Source: an uncultured Verrucomicrobiales bacterium (GTDB lineage: Bacteria > Verrucomicrobiota > Verrucomicrobiia > Verrucomicrobiales > Akkermansiaceae). Taken from it: a stretch of DNA of 5,973 bases. The notes under the pieces were generated by a model. That model had not been told where the DNA came from. It saw only the letters and a list, made by a program, of their open reading frames with translations, and did not search any database. The stretch is taken from contig CALFDI010000227.1 in assembly GCA_937952875.1 (NCBI GenBank), positions 1 to 5,973 on the forward strand, in the 5' to 3' direction. The first letter of the stretch is position 1, and each line of letters starts with the position of its first letter. Of this stretch, positions 1-5,973 are shown piece by piece. A program made the position numbers and the translations under genes.

Positions 1-128
1 AGAATTTCTGAACTTAACATCTCAGGTTTAGCTTCAACTCTCGTCAAAAAAAACAACATTATTAAAACATATTTCATATTAATTTACGGGCTACATACTA
101 ATCGTAACATTTATTCCAAAACGGTGAA

Positions 129-236
129 TTAAACATGGCAGCGCAAGGTTTGACTTAAAGAGTATTCGTGATTCACCTGCTGCTCAGTGAAGAGGGTCTT
201 CAGATAAAAGGAGCGAAGATCTGGAATATTTAGCAT
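129..236 (-). CDS. small hypothetical ORF with strong RBS
   Basis: This 35-residue minus-strand ORF (starting MLNIPDLRSF, ending LRCHV) begins with ATG at 236-234. It is preceded by a perfect AGGAGG (250-245) at an 8-base spacing, the best Shine-Dalgarno match I noticed in the window; the recognised genes here lack clear ones. The peptide has no signal sequence, membrane segment or recognisable motif. It is in the same frame as the longer interrupted ORF upstream, so it may be the tail of a decayed gene or an independent short gene. It diverges from the DUF1080 gene. Function unknown. Confidence 0.2.
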   Translation of the reverse strand: MLNIPDLRSFYLKTLFTEQQVNHEYSLSQTLRCHV

Positions 237-530
237 AACCTAATCCTCCTCAAAAATACGGTTTATACTCGATTCATAAATATTATTCAGATAATCTGGA
301 TGATCAAGCTGAAAACAAATCGCTACTTTCCCTTCCTACTGCAGAAGTCCTTTAGAAAACGCACTACTCCAGCAGGGAACTCTCCTCCGCTTGGCCAAAA
401 GTGCTCTATTAACCTCTGAGAGCGAATGGAGAAGTGGCGTAAGAACCTTACTAACAAAGAAGCATCTAGATTTATCACCCGCGACTGCATCTTCTCTGGA
501 ATCTAGGTTTGGAAAAATCGTATCCCATCG
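129..530 (-). pseudogene. possible decayed ORF, two in-frame TAGs
   Basis: One minus-strand frame is open for 134 codons except for TAG codons at 338-336 and 242-240, and it ends in TAA at 131-129. The piece between the two TAGs (337-243) looks protein-like, with VAICFQLDHPDYLNNIYES inside it, and the piece after the second TAG begins MLNIPDLRSFYLKTLF. I do not recognise the family. About six stops would be expected by chance in 134 random codons, so two is only mildly unusual once six frames are considered. It could be the eroded end of a gene whose start has been lost, or chance. An overlapping minus-strand frame (about 55 codons from an ATG at 492) is also open, which weakens the case for this frame. 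Confidence 0.2.
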
Positions 531-562
531 TTACTCTTCACCAGTCCTACCTACTTCCAAGT

Positions 563-1246
563 ATGCGTTGCATCACGATTCTCATCTGCTTTCTCATCCT
601 GCCCTTATCGGCACAGCAGTCTCCATCTCCCTCTGCTCATCATCCAGCTAAGGCGCCTAAGCGCGCTCCCATGGCAAGCAATGACTGGATCACCCTCTTC
701 AACGGTAAAGATTTCACCAACTGGGGCGGCTCAGGTAAAACGGAACACCTCGGCTACAGAGTGATCGATGGCAGCATCGAAGCCACACCGAAGAGTGCAT
801 TTCTCCAGACAAAACAGTCTTTTAAAAATTACATCCTAGACCTTGAATTCCAACTCACAGCCGGGGCAAATAATGGAATTGGCATCCACTATCCCGGCTC
901 AGGCGATCCTGCCGCTACAGGCATGGAAATCCAAGTTCTCGATAACACCGCCGAGAAATACAAACATCTCAAAGACTGGCAATTCCACGGCTCGCTCTAT
1001 AAATTCACTGCTGCGAAAAGAGGACATCTTAAGCCTATCGGAGAGTGGAATCAGCAACGCATCATCGTCAGTGGAGACATGGTAAGCGTGATTCTAAATG
1101 GAACTCTCGTCACCAGCGCATCCCTCAGCGAGGCACTTCTAAAGCACCCCGATCATACAGGTGTCAAACGCCGTGAGGGAGCCATCGTCTTCTGCGGTCA
1201 TGGAGATATCGTCCGCTATAAGAATGTAAAAATTCTTCCATTTTAA
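563..1246 (+). CDS. secreted DUF1080 (3-keto-disaccharide hydrolase-like) protein
   Basis: The 227-residue product begins with a signal peptide: Met-Arg-Cys, a hydrophobic stretch ITILICFLILPLSA, and probable cleavage before QQ at residues 20-21. A Ser/Pro/Ala/Lys linker follows (about 21-38), then one DUF1080 domain filling residues 40-227. Family features are WITLFNGKDFTNW (42-54), NNGIGIHYPG (103-112), GMEIQVLDN (120-128), GSLY (143-146), the GEWN turn (160-163) and the closing GDIVRYKNVKILP strand. The fold is a concanavalin-like beta sandwich; members are abundant in Verrucomicrobiota and Planctomycetota, and the family is named for 3-keto-disaccharide hydrolase activity, though most are untested. 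It probably acts in the periplasm or on the surface in glycan breakdown. The ATG at 563 is preferred over an in-frame TTG at 509 because the signal peptide starts exactly there; an ATG at 671 would remove the signal. No clear ribosome binding site is seen. It lies 4 bases before the MoeB-rhodanese gene. Confidence 0.88.
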   Translation: MRCITILICFLILPLSAQQSPSPSAHHPAKAPKRAPMASNDWITLFNGKDFTNWGGSGKTEHLGYRVIDGSIEATPKSAFLQTKQSFKNYILDLEFQLTAGANNGIGIHYPGSGDPAATGMEIQVLDNTAEKYKHLKDWQFHGSLYKFTAAKRGHLKPIGEWNQQRIIVSGDMVSVILNGTLVTSASLSEALLKHPDHTGVKRREGAIVFCGHGDIVRYKNVKILPF

Positions 1247-1250
1247 GCTC

Positions 1251-2345
1251 ATGCTCAGCCCAGAAGAACACAAGCGCTACAAGCGCCACACCATGCTTGC
1301 AGGCTTTGGCGAGCATGCACAGTTACGATTAAAGTCTGGCTCCGTTCTCTGCATCGGTGTCGGTGGACTCGGGTCACCCGCTGCTCTCTACCTCGCTGCT
1401 GCTGGAGTCGGTCGTATCGGTCTCGTTGACACAGACACCATCTCGTCATCGAATCTTCAGCGCCAGATCCTCTTTTCTGAAGATCAAGTTGGCCAGAGTA
1501 AGCTCGACTGCGCTGCTGCCCGACTACGCTCTATCAATCCGCACATAGAGATCATCACACATCACACGCGTTTTACAGCTGAGAACGCATTAGAACTCGT
1601 CTCTCAATACGATGTCATAGTAGATGGCAGTGACAACTTCCCCACTCGTTTCGCATCAGCAGATGCATGCGTCCTAGCTAAGAAGCCTAACATCTATGGA
1701 AGCATCTTCCGATTCGAAGGTCAGATGAGCGTCTTCGCTCCTCATCTAGGCGGTCCCTGCTACCGATGCATGCTGGCCGAGCCTCCACCAGAAGGCGCAG
1801 CTCCCACATGAGATGAGGCTGGTGTCCTGGGCGTGCTCCCGGGAATTATAGGATCTCTCCAAGCTATGGAAGCGATCAAACTCATCGCGGCAGTCGCCGA
1901 ACCACCACTCGGGAAGCTCACCTACTACGATGCGCTCACCACGCGTTTCCGCAGCTTAAATCTCTCGAAAAATCCCTCCTGCCTCCTCTGTGGAGACAGC
2001 CCCACTATTACATCCCCCATTTCCTACATCCCCACCCCTTGTTCCATGTCAGAAATATCCGTTACAGACCTCGCCGCCCTTCTCGAAGCAGACTGGACTG
2101 GTCAGCTCATCGATGTCCGCCAACCAGAGGAGTGGGAAGAAGCTCACATCGATCAAGCAAAACTCGTCCCTCTGAGCGAACTACCACAAGCCAGCGCACA
2201 CTGGGATAAAGAGGCCGATTACATCATCCACTGCAAATCTGGTATGCGCAGCGCGAAAGCTCAAGCCTACCTACTAGAGAATGGCTTTAAAAATGTCCGA
2301 AATACCATCGGAGGCATCGAGGCATGGCTCGATGCTGGCTTGTAA
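1251..2345 (+). CDS. moeB: MoeB/ThiF E1 enzyme-rhodanese fusion, candidate selenoprotein (Sec187)
   Basis: Read through the TGA at 1809-1811, this is a 364-residue protein of the MoeB-rhodanese (MOCS3/Uba4-like) type. Such enzymes adenylate the C-terminal Gly-Gly of a ubiquitin-like sulfur carrier (MoaD, ThiS or similar) and help form its thiocarboxylate, for molybdopterin, thiamine or thiolated tRNA. Residues 1-255 are the E1 domain: RYKRH (9-13, arginine finger), GVGGLGSP (36-43, ATP loop), DTD (60-62), NLQRQ (68-72), K84, DGSDNFPTRF (125-134), and zinc cysteines C170/C173 and C244/C247. Residues ~266-364 are a rhodanese domain with DVR (288-290) and the active loop CKSGMRS, Cys328. Codon 187 is TGA, exactly where the family has its conserved catalytic-loop cysteine (AAPT-x-DEAGVLGVLPG), and a SECIS-like hairpin follows. 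The frame continues unshifted and all motifs on both sides are intact, so selenocysteine is preferred. A nonsense mutation or sequencing error of TGC/TGT remains possible. Annotated naively it would appear as 1251-1811 plus a GTG-started 1833-2345. The ATG at 1251 gives the usual family N-terminus; no clear Shine-Dalgarno is seen and translation may be coupled to the gene 4 bases upstream. Confidence 0.85.
1809..1811 (+). other. candidate selenocysteine codon (in-frame UGA)
   Basis: This TGA is the only in-frame TGA in any recognised gene here. The four other gene ends visible (DUF1080, MoeB-rhodanese, PEP-CTERM and CotH) all use TAA, and every tryptophan I checked is TGG, so a general reassignment of TGA is unlikely. 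It occupies codon 187, between Thr186 and Asp188, at the family's conserved cysteine. All other functional cysteines of the protein (170, 173, 244, 247, 328) use ordinary TGC or TGT. Confidence 0.75.
1825..1844 (+). promoter_or_regulatory. candidate bacterial SECIS hairpin
   Basis: The arms UCCUGGG (1825-1831) and CCCGGGA (1838-1844) pair over 7 bp (six Watson-Crick pairs, one U-G wobble) and close a 6-base loop CGUGCU (1832-1837). The hairpin starts 13 bases after the UGA and its loop lies 20 bases after it, within the range usual for bacterial SECIS elements; the loop carries G at its second position followed by U, the feature contacted by SelB. It lies inside the coding sequence, as bacterial SECIS elements do. 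The encoded peptide GVLGVLP is conserved in the family anyway, so part of the base composition is protein-driven. I see no convincing extension of the stem below 1825/1844 and no bulged U like that of E. coli fdhF. Confidence 0.65.
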
Positions 2346-2349
2346 ATCA

Positions 2350-3012
2350 TTACACTTGTCTTCGCCGCACACACGTTGCCATGAGCAAGGCGGCAAGCGA
2401 TAGAACGATAGAAGACGGCTCAGGCACTGCGATCGTTGTAGTGGCAGGATCAAATGTGAGATCCGAGATATATTCTTCGCCAAAGTCGAGATTTACTAAT
2501 TCTCCTGAACTTGGATTGAGAGTCGTCGCTCCAAAATTGTTAGAGTTCTGAACTCTCCCTGAGCCATCACCATTTAACTCAAATAGGCTCGGATGATAAC
2601 GCCCTGTATCTACCTCACGAGCATTGAGCGTAAAAACTGGGTCGATTCCGCTCAGCTCACTGATTTGTAAACCATCACTCAAGTCAGCATTCGCAGCGAT
2701 TGTAAAATTTAACGAACTCCCCTGTGCATAGAAATCAGCAGAACTGATGGTTCTCTCTAATAAGAATGCAGGAAACCCTGATGGAGTCATGGGATCCAAG
2801 TTTCCACCAATGGTATACTCAACGCCATTGAGCGGAGGGTTTGAATAAGTCGTCCCGGCTGCAAGAGGTGCGGCGATATCGATTTCAAATTGAAAACTCG
2901 ATACTGAGCTAAACGTTTGGTTTACCGAGAAAAGCGCAGAGTCTAACGTAACAACAAAGGCAGACGCGCTAGATGATGCACAGGCTAAAATACTAATAAT
3001 CCAGAATTTCAT
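2350..3012 (-). CDS. PEP-CTERM sorting-domain protein
   Basis: The 220-residue product starts with a signal peptide (MKFWIISILACASSSASA, probable cleavage before Phe19) and ends with a classic PEP-CTERM tripartite signal: VPEP at 196-199, a hydrophobic stretch at about 201-215, and a basic tail RRR (216-218). Such proteins are exported, then processed by an exosortase and attached to or released at the cell surface, often with extracellular polysaccharide. The middle is rich in Ser, Asn, Thr and Gly and probably beta-stranded, without an enzyme motif I recognise; it is a typical orphan PEP-CTERM substrate. No exosortase is in the window. The start has no clear Shine-Dalgarno. The gene lies 75 bases downstream of the CotH-type gene on the same strand, so cotranscription is possible, and it converges on the MoeB-rhodanese gene with only 4 bases between the two stop codons. 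Confidence 0.9.
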   Translation of the reverse strand: MKFWIISILACASSSASAFVVTLDSALFSVNQTFSSVSSFQFEIDIAAPLAAGTTYSNPPLNGVEYTIGGNLDPMTPSGFPAFLLERTISSADFYAQGSSLNFTIAANADLSDGLQISELSGIDPVFTLNAREVDTGRYHPSLFELNGDGSGRVQNSNNFGATTLNPSSGELVNLDFGEEYISDLTFDPATTTIAVPEPSSIVLSLAALLMATCVRRRQV

Positions 3013-3087
3013 AATATCTAGCTAACACAGAAAAGCTATCGACTTCAATGGAAATATAAATTCCACCACATCTCACCCACCCTCCTC

Positions 3088-5973
3088 TTACCTTACCTTC
3101 ACTTCTAGGCGATAGAACATCTGACTCGGGGTAGTCACCAGCGGGCCAACAGTAATCGTCTCACGACCTAAGAGAGGAACATCTTCGGAAAGAACTTCTA
3201 CTGTAGGGACAGTAATCCAACTCAATGGTGATAAATCTGGAGATTGAAAGAGTGTAATCGATACGTCATCAGCATTTAGCATTTTTTGAAACGTGAGTGT
3301 TATACCTGCTTGAGAAACCTCTCCATGTAATTCAGGCCCTTCTGCCCCGAATGCATACCGCAAAAGACCTGCTACTGATGTATCAGTCAGAGTGGAGCTA
3401 TCACCAGTCCCAGGATTCCCACCTGCAGTCGTGCTCAGTCTCCACGCTGTCGAATCCGAAGCGTTAGCAGCAGTAGGATCAATGCGAACAAGACTAAAGC
3501 CAGCTCCATCCGCAGCCTCGGGCCATGGATCTCCGTCACTATAAGTCAGGATCTCGATCACCTCACCATTAGCATCCACATAAGTAATTTCTTCGCCATC
3601 ATTACTCAGGTTCCCCTTATAATCACTCGGCGTGAGCACAATACGAGCGCCTGCCGCTAAGGTGCTACCAGCTGGAAAAGTGTATCTCACACCTTGAATA
3701 AAGCTAACACCTGACAGGTTGATCTCTTCATCACTTATATTCAAGAGCTCTATGAACTCAGACGTTTCTTCCGTGCTTGCCGGATTATAGAAGATTTCAG
3801 AGATCGCGAGATGACTCGCAGTCGCTACGGGTAGCCCAACCGGTTCAAAAAGAGCGCGTATCGTCCCGTCAGTCGTAAAGCTCGGACTGATCACCTCATC
3901 AGCCCCACTCACAGCTCCATCCCATCGGACAAAGCGATGACCAGCGCGCGGCCTCGCCTCTAGCCTAACAGGATACGTTGAAATGTATTCTCCACTCTCA
4001 CGCCCGGGAGTCACTTTATAACCATGAACTCTGACTTCTCCCATAGACGTGTCAGAACTCGCAATATCAAGATTTACAACAGCAGGAAGATTATGAGTTA
4101 CCCTAATAGCTTCGAGAGCACCTACGAGCCTCGACTGAGGAAAGAGTTTTATGAAATCGATACTTTCCTCCCACTCAGCCATACTCTCAGGTGAGAGATC
4201 TTTATGAGCATTAAAATCGAAGGCTAAAGGTCGATTCACCTTTGCCTTACGTCTGAGATAAAACTGAATGGTGTCAGCCATTTCGCTCCGGATTTCTTCA
4301 GCAGCAGCATCGATAATAGCATCCATGCGATCAGCGTCTGCAAAGAGGTTTAAGTAGGCAGCAGTTGCCTGCACAGCTGTCTCCCAATAGCGAATATCAT
4401 CTCCTCCTCTCTCGAGACTCCCCACCCAATCAATGTCAGACCAAGTCACAGGAGGGCTAAAATCATCCTCAAAGGTTTGAGCGAACAGTTTAAAAGCTGA
4501 ATCGAAGTCGTGAAAACTATTGCGCTCCGCTTCATTGCCATCTCGCGTCCTCCATATAGTCACAAACCTATCGAAACGATGAAGGTCCATGGAATCTCTC
4601 AGAGAATCGTCAAAGAGAGCTTCATCGATTCTTCTAATCATATTTAACCGATCAATCGCATCGTCCGCTGTCGGATTCGGCAACGTATTCTTGTTACCTG
4701 CAAAAATATTCCCTCCACCAGATCGCCGGCGCGATACTGCGGGACTCTGATAATCAAAATACTGCTCTGCATACTCTTGATCATCATCCTCTCGAATATT
4801 CATGTGTCCGAGATACTCTCCATTGAGATACAGCACACACGGCCGATACCCCTCATATGGATAATCTACGATGCCATCCGTGCTAATAAAGCGAGAAAAA
4901 ATTCCATCTCTCAATCGAGCTGATGCAAAATCTTGAGACGTATTTCTGAGTAAAATTCTCGTAAAAGATGTCTGGTCGACTTTTTCAGGAAAGAATCGGT
5001 GCTCCAATTTATCATTTCCATACTTAGCACGAGCAAATAATTTTCCATTCAAGGGAGGAATGCTCCTACTATTTCTCCCAGACTCCCTAAAGTCTGTATA
5101 CTGACTGATCGCGAGAGAGCCATCAGTCTCAAGAAAGTCAAATCTCACACGGCCCAATATACTAAAGCGCCCATAAATCTCATCTCGCGTAAAGTGTTCC
5201 ACTGGCTCTAAGCCTCTATCAATGACGTTATCTGCAGTCAGAAGAATCACAGGCAAATCATGAGAAACATTAAAGATGAAAGATCGTGATGCGACGAGGC
5301 TTCTCAAACTCCCCTCAAAAGCAACCGCCTTTAGCACGACTCCTTTTACGATGGCCTCTGGAAAAGGCAAAGGCGCTGGTGCATTAACCGTAATAGGACC
5401 TGTGTAAAGAGGAGACGTCTGTGTCGGATTAGAACCATCCAGAGTGTATCGAATCTCAAGGCCTGGCTCGGCCTTTAACTCGACCGTTACTGGATCTTGA
5501 TAGATACCAGATCTTTGATTGATGTTCGGGAGCTTAACTAGAGAGGCGAAGGCTCCTGAATCATCATTGTCAGCGCCAATCGTCGCGTTCGGCATAAACG
5601 CTAGAGAGCCGTCTAGCAAACGACCGTATGATATATTCGTCCTCTGTCTTTCGAAATTCACTAGATCTATAGTTGTTCCGCCAGGATCCGTGAGATGCAC
5701 CTGCTCCCCACCAGCAGAAAGCTTAAAATCAGCTTCGAGATTCATCGCATTCCCATTAGCTAAAATGAGAAGGAAGCCCCCTGCCGGGATCGTCGTTCCG
5801 GGTGGAAGAACCCAAGGCGCAGCCGACTCCCCATCAGATATTCCGTAACTCGTAAGATCTAAATCAGATGCTGTCAGATTCTTCAGCTCGATCACATCTG
5901 GAAAACTCGCCCCACGATCTGGCGAATATACACTCGAATTAGACGCGAGTATCTCATTTATGACGAGTTCACT
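3088..5973 (-). CDS. large lamin-tail / CotH surface protein, 5' partial
   Basis: The frame is open to the window edge, so the N-terminus is missing; 961 residues are visible. In order: a lamin-tail domain (about 1-135, with ELVINEILASNS at 2-13), a chitobiase/hexosaminidase C-terminal-like module (156-234, with IRYTLDGSNPT at 174-184), a CotH-kinase-like region (about 240-600, starting LPVILLT, with YLNGEYLGHMNIRE at 382-395 and FHDFDSAF at 487-494), an InlB-type bacterial repeat (about 650-712, with RPRAGHRFVRWDG), a second lamin-tail domain (722-846, with LAISEIFYNP) and a C-terminal module with LLRYAFGA (870-877) and FYRLEV (953-958). This architecture is common in large exported proteins of Verrucomicrobiota and suggests an extracellular or surface role; CotH proteins are atypical protein kinases in Bacillus spores. 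The CotH part seems to lack the usual 'NTDWPGNN'-like segment, so its activity is uncertain. A GTG (Val27, 5895-5893) is an unlikely start because the first lamin-tail strand lies before it. Translation ends at a TAA. Confidence 0.88.
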   Translation of the reverse strand, partial: SELVINEILASNSSVYSPDRGASFPDVIELKNLTASDLDLTSYGISDGESAAPWVLPPGTTIPAGGFLLILANGNAMNLEADFKLSAGGEQVHLTDPGGTTIDLVNFERQRTNISYGRLLDGSLAFMPNATIGADNDDSGAFASLVKLPNINQRSGIYQDPVTVELKAEPGLEIRYTLDGSNPTQTSPLYTGPITVNAPAPLPFPEAIVKGVVLKAVAFEGSLRSLVASRSFIFNVSHDLPVILLTADNVIDRGLEPVEHFTRDEIYGRFSILGRVRFDFLETDGSLAISQYTDFRESGRNSRSIPPLNGKLFARAKYGNDKLEHRFFPEKVDQTSFTRILLRNTSQDFASARLRDGIFSRFISTDGIVDYPYEGYRPCVLYLNGEYLGHMNIREDDDQEYAEQYFDYQSPAVSRRRSGGGNIFAGNKNTLPNPTADDAIDRLNMIRRIDEALFDDSLRDSMDLHRFDRFVTIWRTRDGNEAERNSFHDFDSAFKLFAQTFEDDFSPPVTWSDIDWVGSLERGGDDIRYWETAVQATAAYLNLFADADRMDAIIDAAAEEIRSEMADTIQFYLRRKAKVNRPLAFDFNAHKDLSPESMAEWEESIDFIKLFPQSRLVGALEAIRVTHNLPAVVNLDIASSDTSMGEVRVHGYKVTPGRESGEYISTYPVRLEARPRAGHRFVRWDGAVSGADEVISPSFTTDGTIRALFEPVGLPVATASHLAISEIFYNPASTEETSEFIELLNISDEEINLSGVSFIQGVRYTFPAGSTLAAGARIVLTPSDYKGNLSNDGEEITYVDANGEVIEILTYSDGDPWPEAADGAGFSLVRIDPTAANASDSTAWRLSTTAGGNPGTGDSSTLTDTSVAGLLRYAFGAEGPELHGEVSQAGITLTFQKMLNADDVSITLFQSPDLSPLSWITVPTVEVLSEDVPLLGRETITVGPLVTTPSQMFYRLEVKVR

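Larger units (their letters stand above)
1..562. other. gene-poor upstream region
   Basis: No convincing intact gene is visible here. The first ~130 bases are strongly AT-rich, with an A-run at 46-53. A plus-strand open frame from a TTG at 391 runs into the DUF1080 gene in another frame; its product (rich in Ser and Leu) resembles no family I know, so I treat it as a shadow. The promoter of the DUF1080/MoeB pair should lie in this stretch, but I found no -35/-10 pair with good spacing. The minus strand carries protein-like fragments, described separately. Confidence 0.6.

Noticed and set aside
150..178. TTGACT as a possible -35 box for the plus-strand genes
   Set aside because: No acceptable -10 hexamer lies 16-18 bases downstream, and the site is about 400 bases from the DUF1080 start.
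391..651. 86-residue plus-strand ORF starting at TTG 391
   Set aside because: It overlaps the signal-peptide part of the DUF1080 gene in another frame, has low-complexity Ser/Leu composition and no family resemblance.
1251..1811. Simple pseudogene of moeB
   Set aside because: There is one stop only, no frameshift, and full conservation of downstream catalytic and zinc residues. A very recent nonsense mutation cannot be excluded from sequence alone.
1833..2345. A separate protein starting at GTG 1833 after a true stop at 1811
   Set aside because: The start would fall inside the conserved GVLGVLPG loop, with no suitable ribosome binding site, and would cut the E1 domain in two and separate its two zinc-binding CxxC pairs. 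Unshifted frame and intact motifs favour readthrough. It stays possible only as a split or mutated gene.
1251..2345. General reassignment of TGA to Trp or Gly
   Set aside because: No other in-frame TGA occurs in about 1,400 further codons of the recognised genes, tryptophans are TGG, and neither Trp nor Gly is expected at this cysteine position.
3020..3048. Possible minus-strand promoter (TTGAAG, 17 bases, TTAGCT) before the PEP-CTERM gene
   Set aside because: The -10 match is poor, and cotranscription with the upstream CotH gene is equally plausible.
5519..5848. 109-residue plus-strand ORF
   Set aside because: It lies wholly opposite the well-supported lamin-tail and chitobiase-like modules of the large minus-strand gene and looks like their antisense shadow.

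Overview
The window looks like a piece of a marine-type Verrucomicrobiota (PVC group) chromosome of moderate GC. Three gene types point that way: a secreted DUF1080 protein, a short protein with a C-terminal PEP-CTERM sorting signal, and a very large lamin-tail/CotH surface protein ending in the 'LLRYAFGA ... FYRLEV' type of C-terminus often seen in that phylum. This assignment is inference from protein families; there is no rRNA or marker gene here.

Layout. Positions 1-562 hold no convincing gene. The stretch is AT-rich at its start and contains, on the minus strand, a frame with protein-like fragments interrupted by two TAG codons, possibly a decayed gene. On the plus strand a secreted DUF1080 protein (563-1246) is followed after 4 bases by a MoeB/ThiF-type E1 enzyme fused to a rhodanese domain (1251-2345). 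On the minus strand, converging on it with another 4-base gap, lie a PEP-CTERM protein (3012 down to 2350) and, upstream of that, the large LTD/CotH protein (3088-5973), whose N-terminus lies beyond the window.

The central result is in the MoeB-rhodanese gene. Its reading frame is broken by a single TGA at 1809-1811, and the same frame continues without any shift for 178 more codons to a TAA. The TGA sits exactly where MoeB, ThiF and MOCS3/Uba4 proteins carry the conserved catalytic-loop cysteine (P-[ST]-C-[AD]-E-[AG]-G-V-L-G). Thirteen bases after it is a 7-bp hairpin with a 6-base loop whose second base is G (then U), the geometry expected of a bacterial SECIS element. All zinc-binding cysteines, the nucleotide-binding loop and the rhodanese active site are intact on both sides of the TGA. 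The best reading is a selenocysteine-containing MoeB-rhodanese protein (Sec187, 364 residues) that a standard gene caller would split into two proteins.

The DUF1080 and MoeB-rhodanese genes are probably cotranscribed, although no functional link between them is evident. The PEP-CTERM and CotH proteins are both exported or surface proteins and may be cotranscribed too. No selenocysteine machinery (selA, selB, selC, selD) is in the window, so the proposal predicts those genes elsewhere in the genome.
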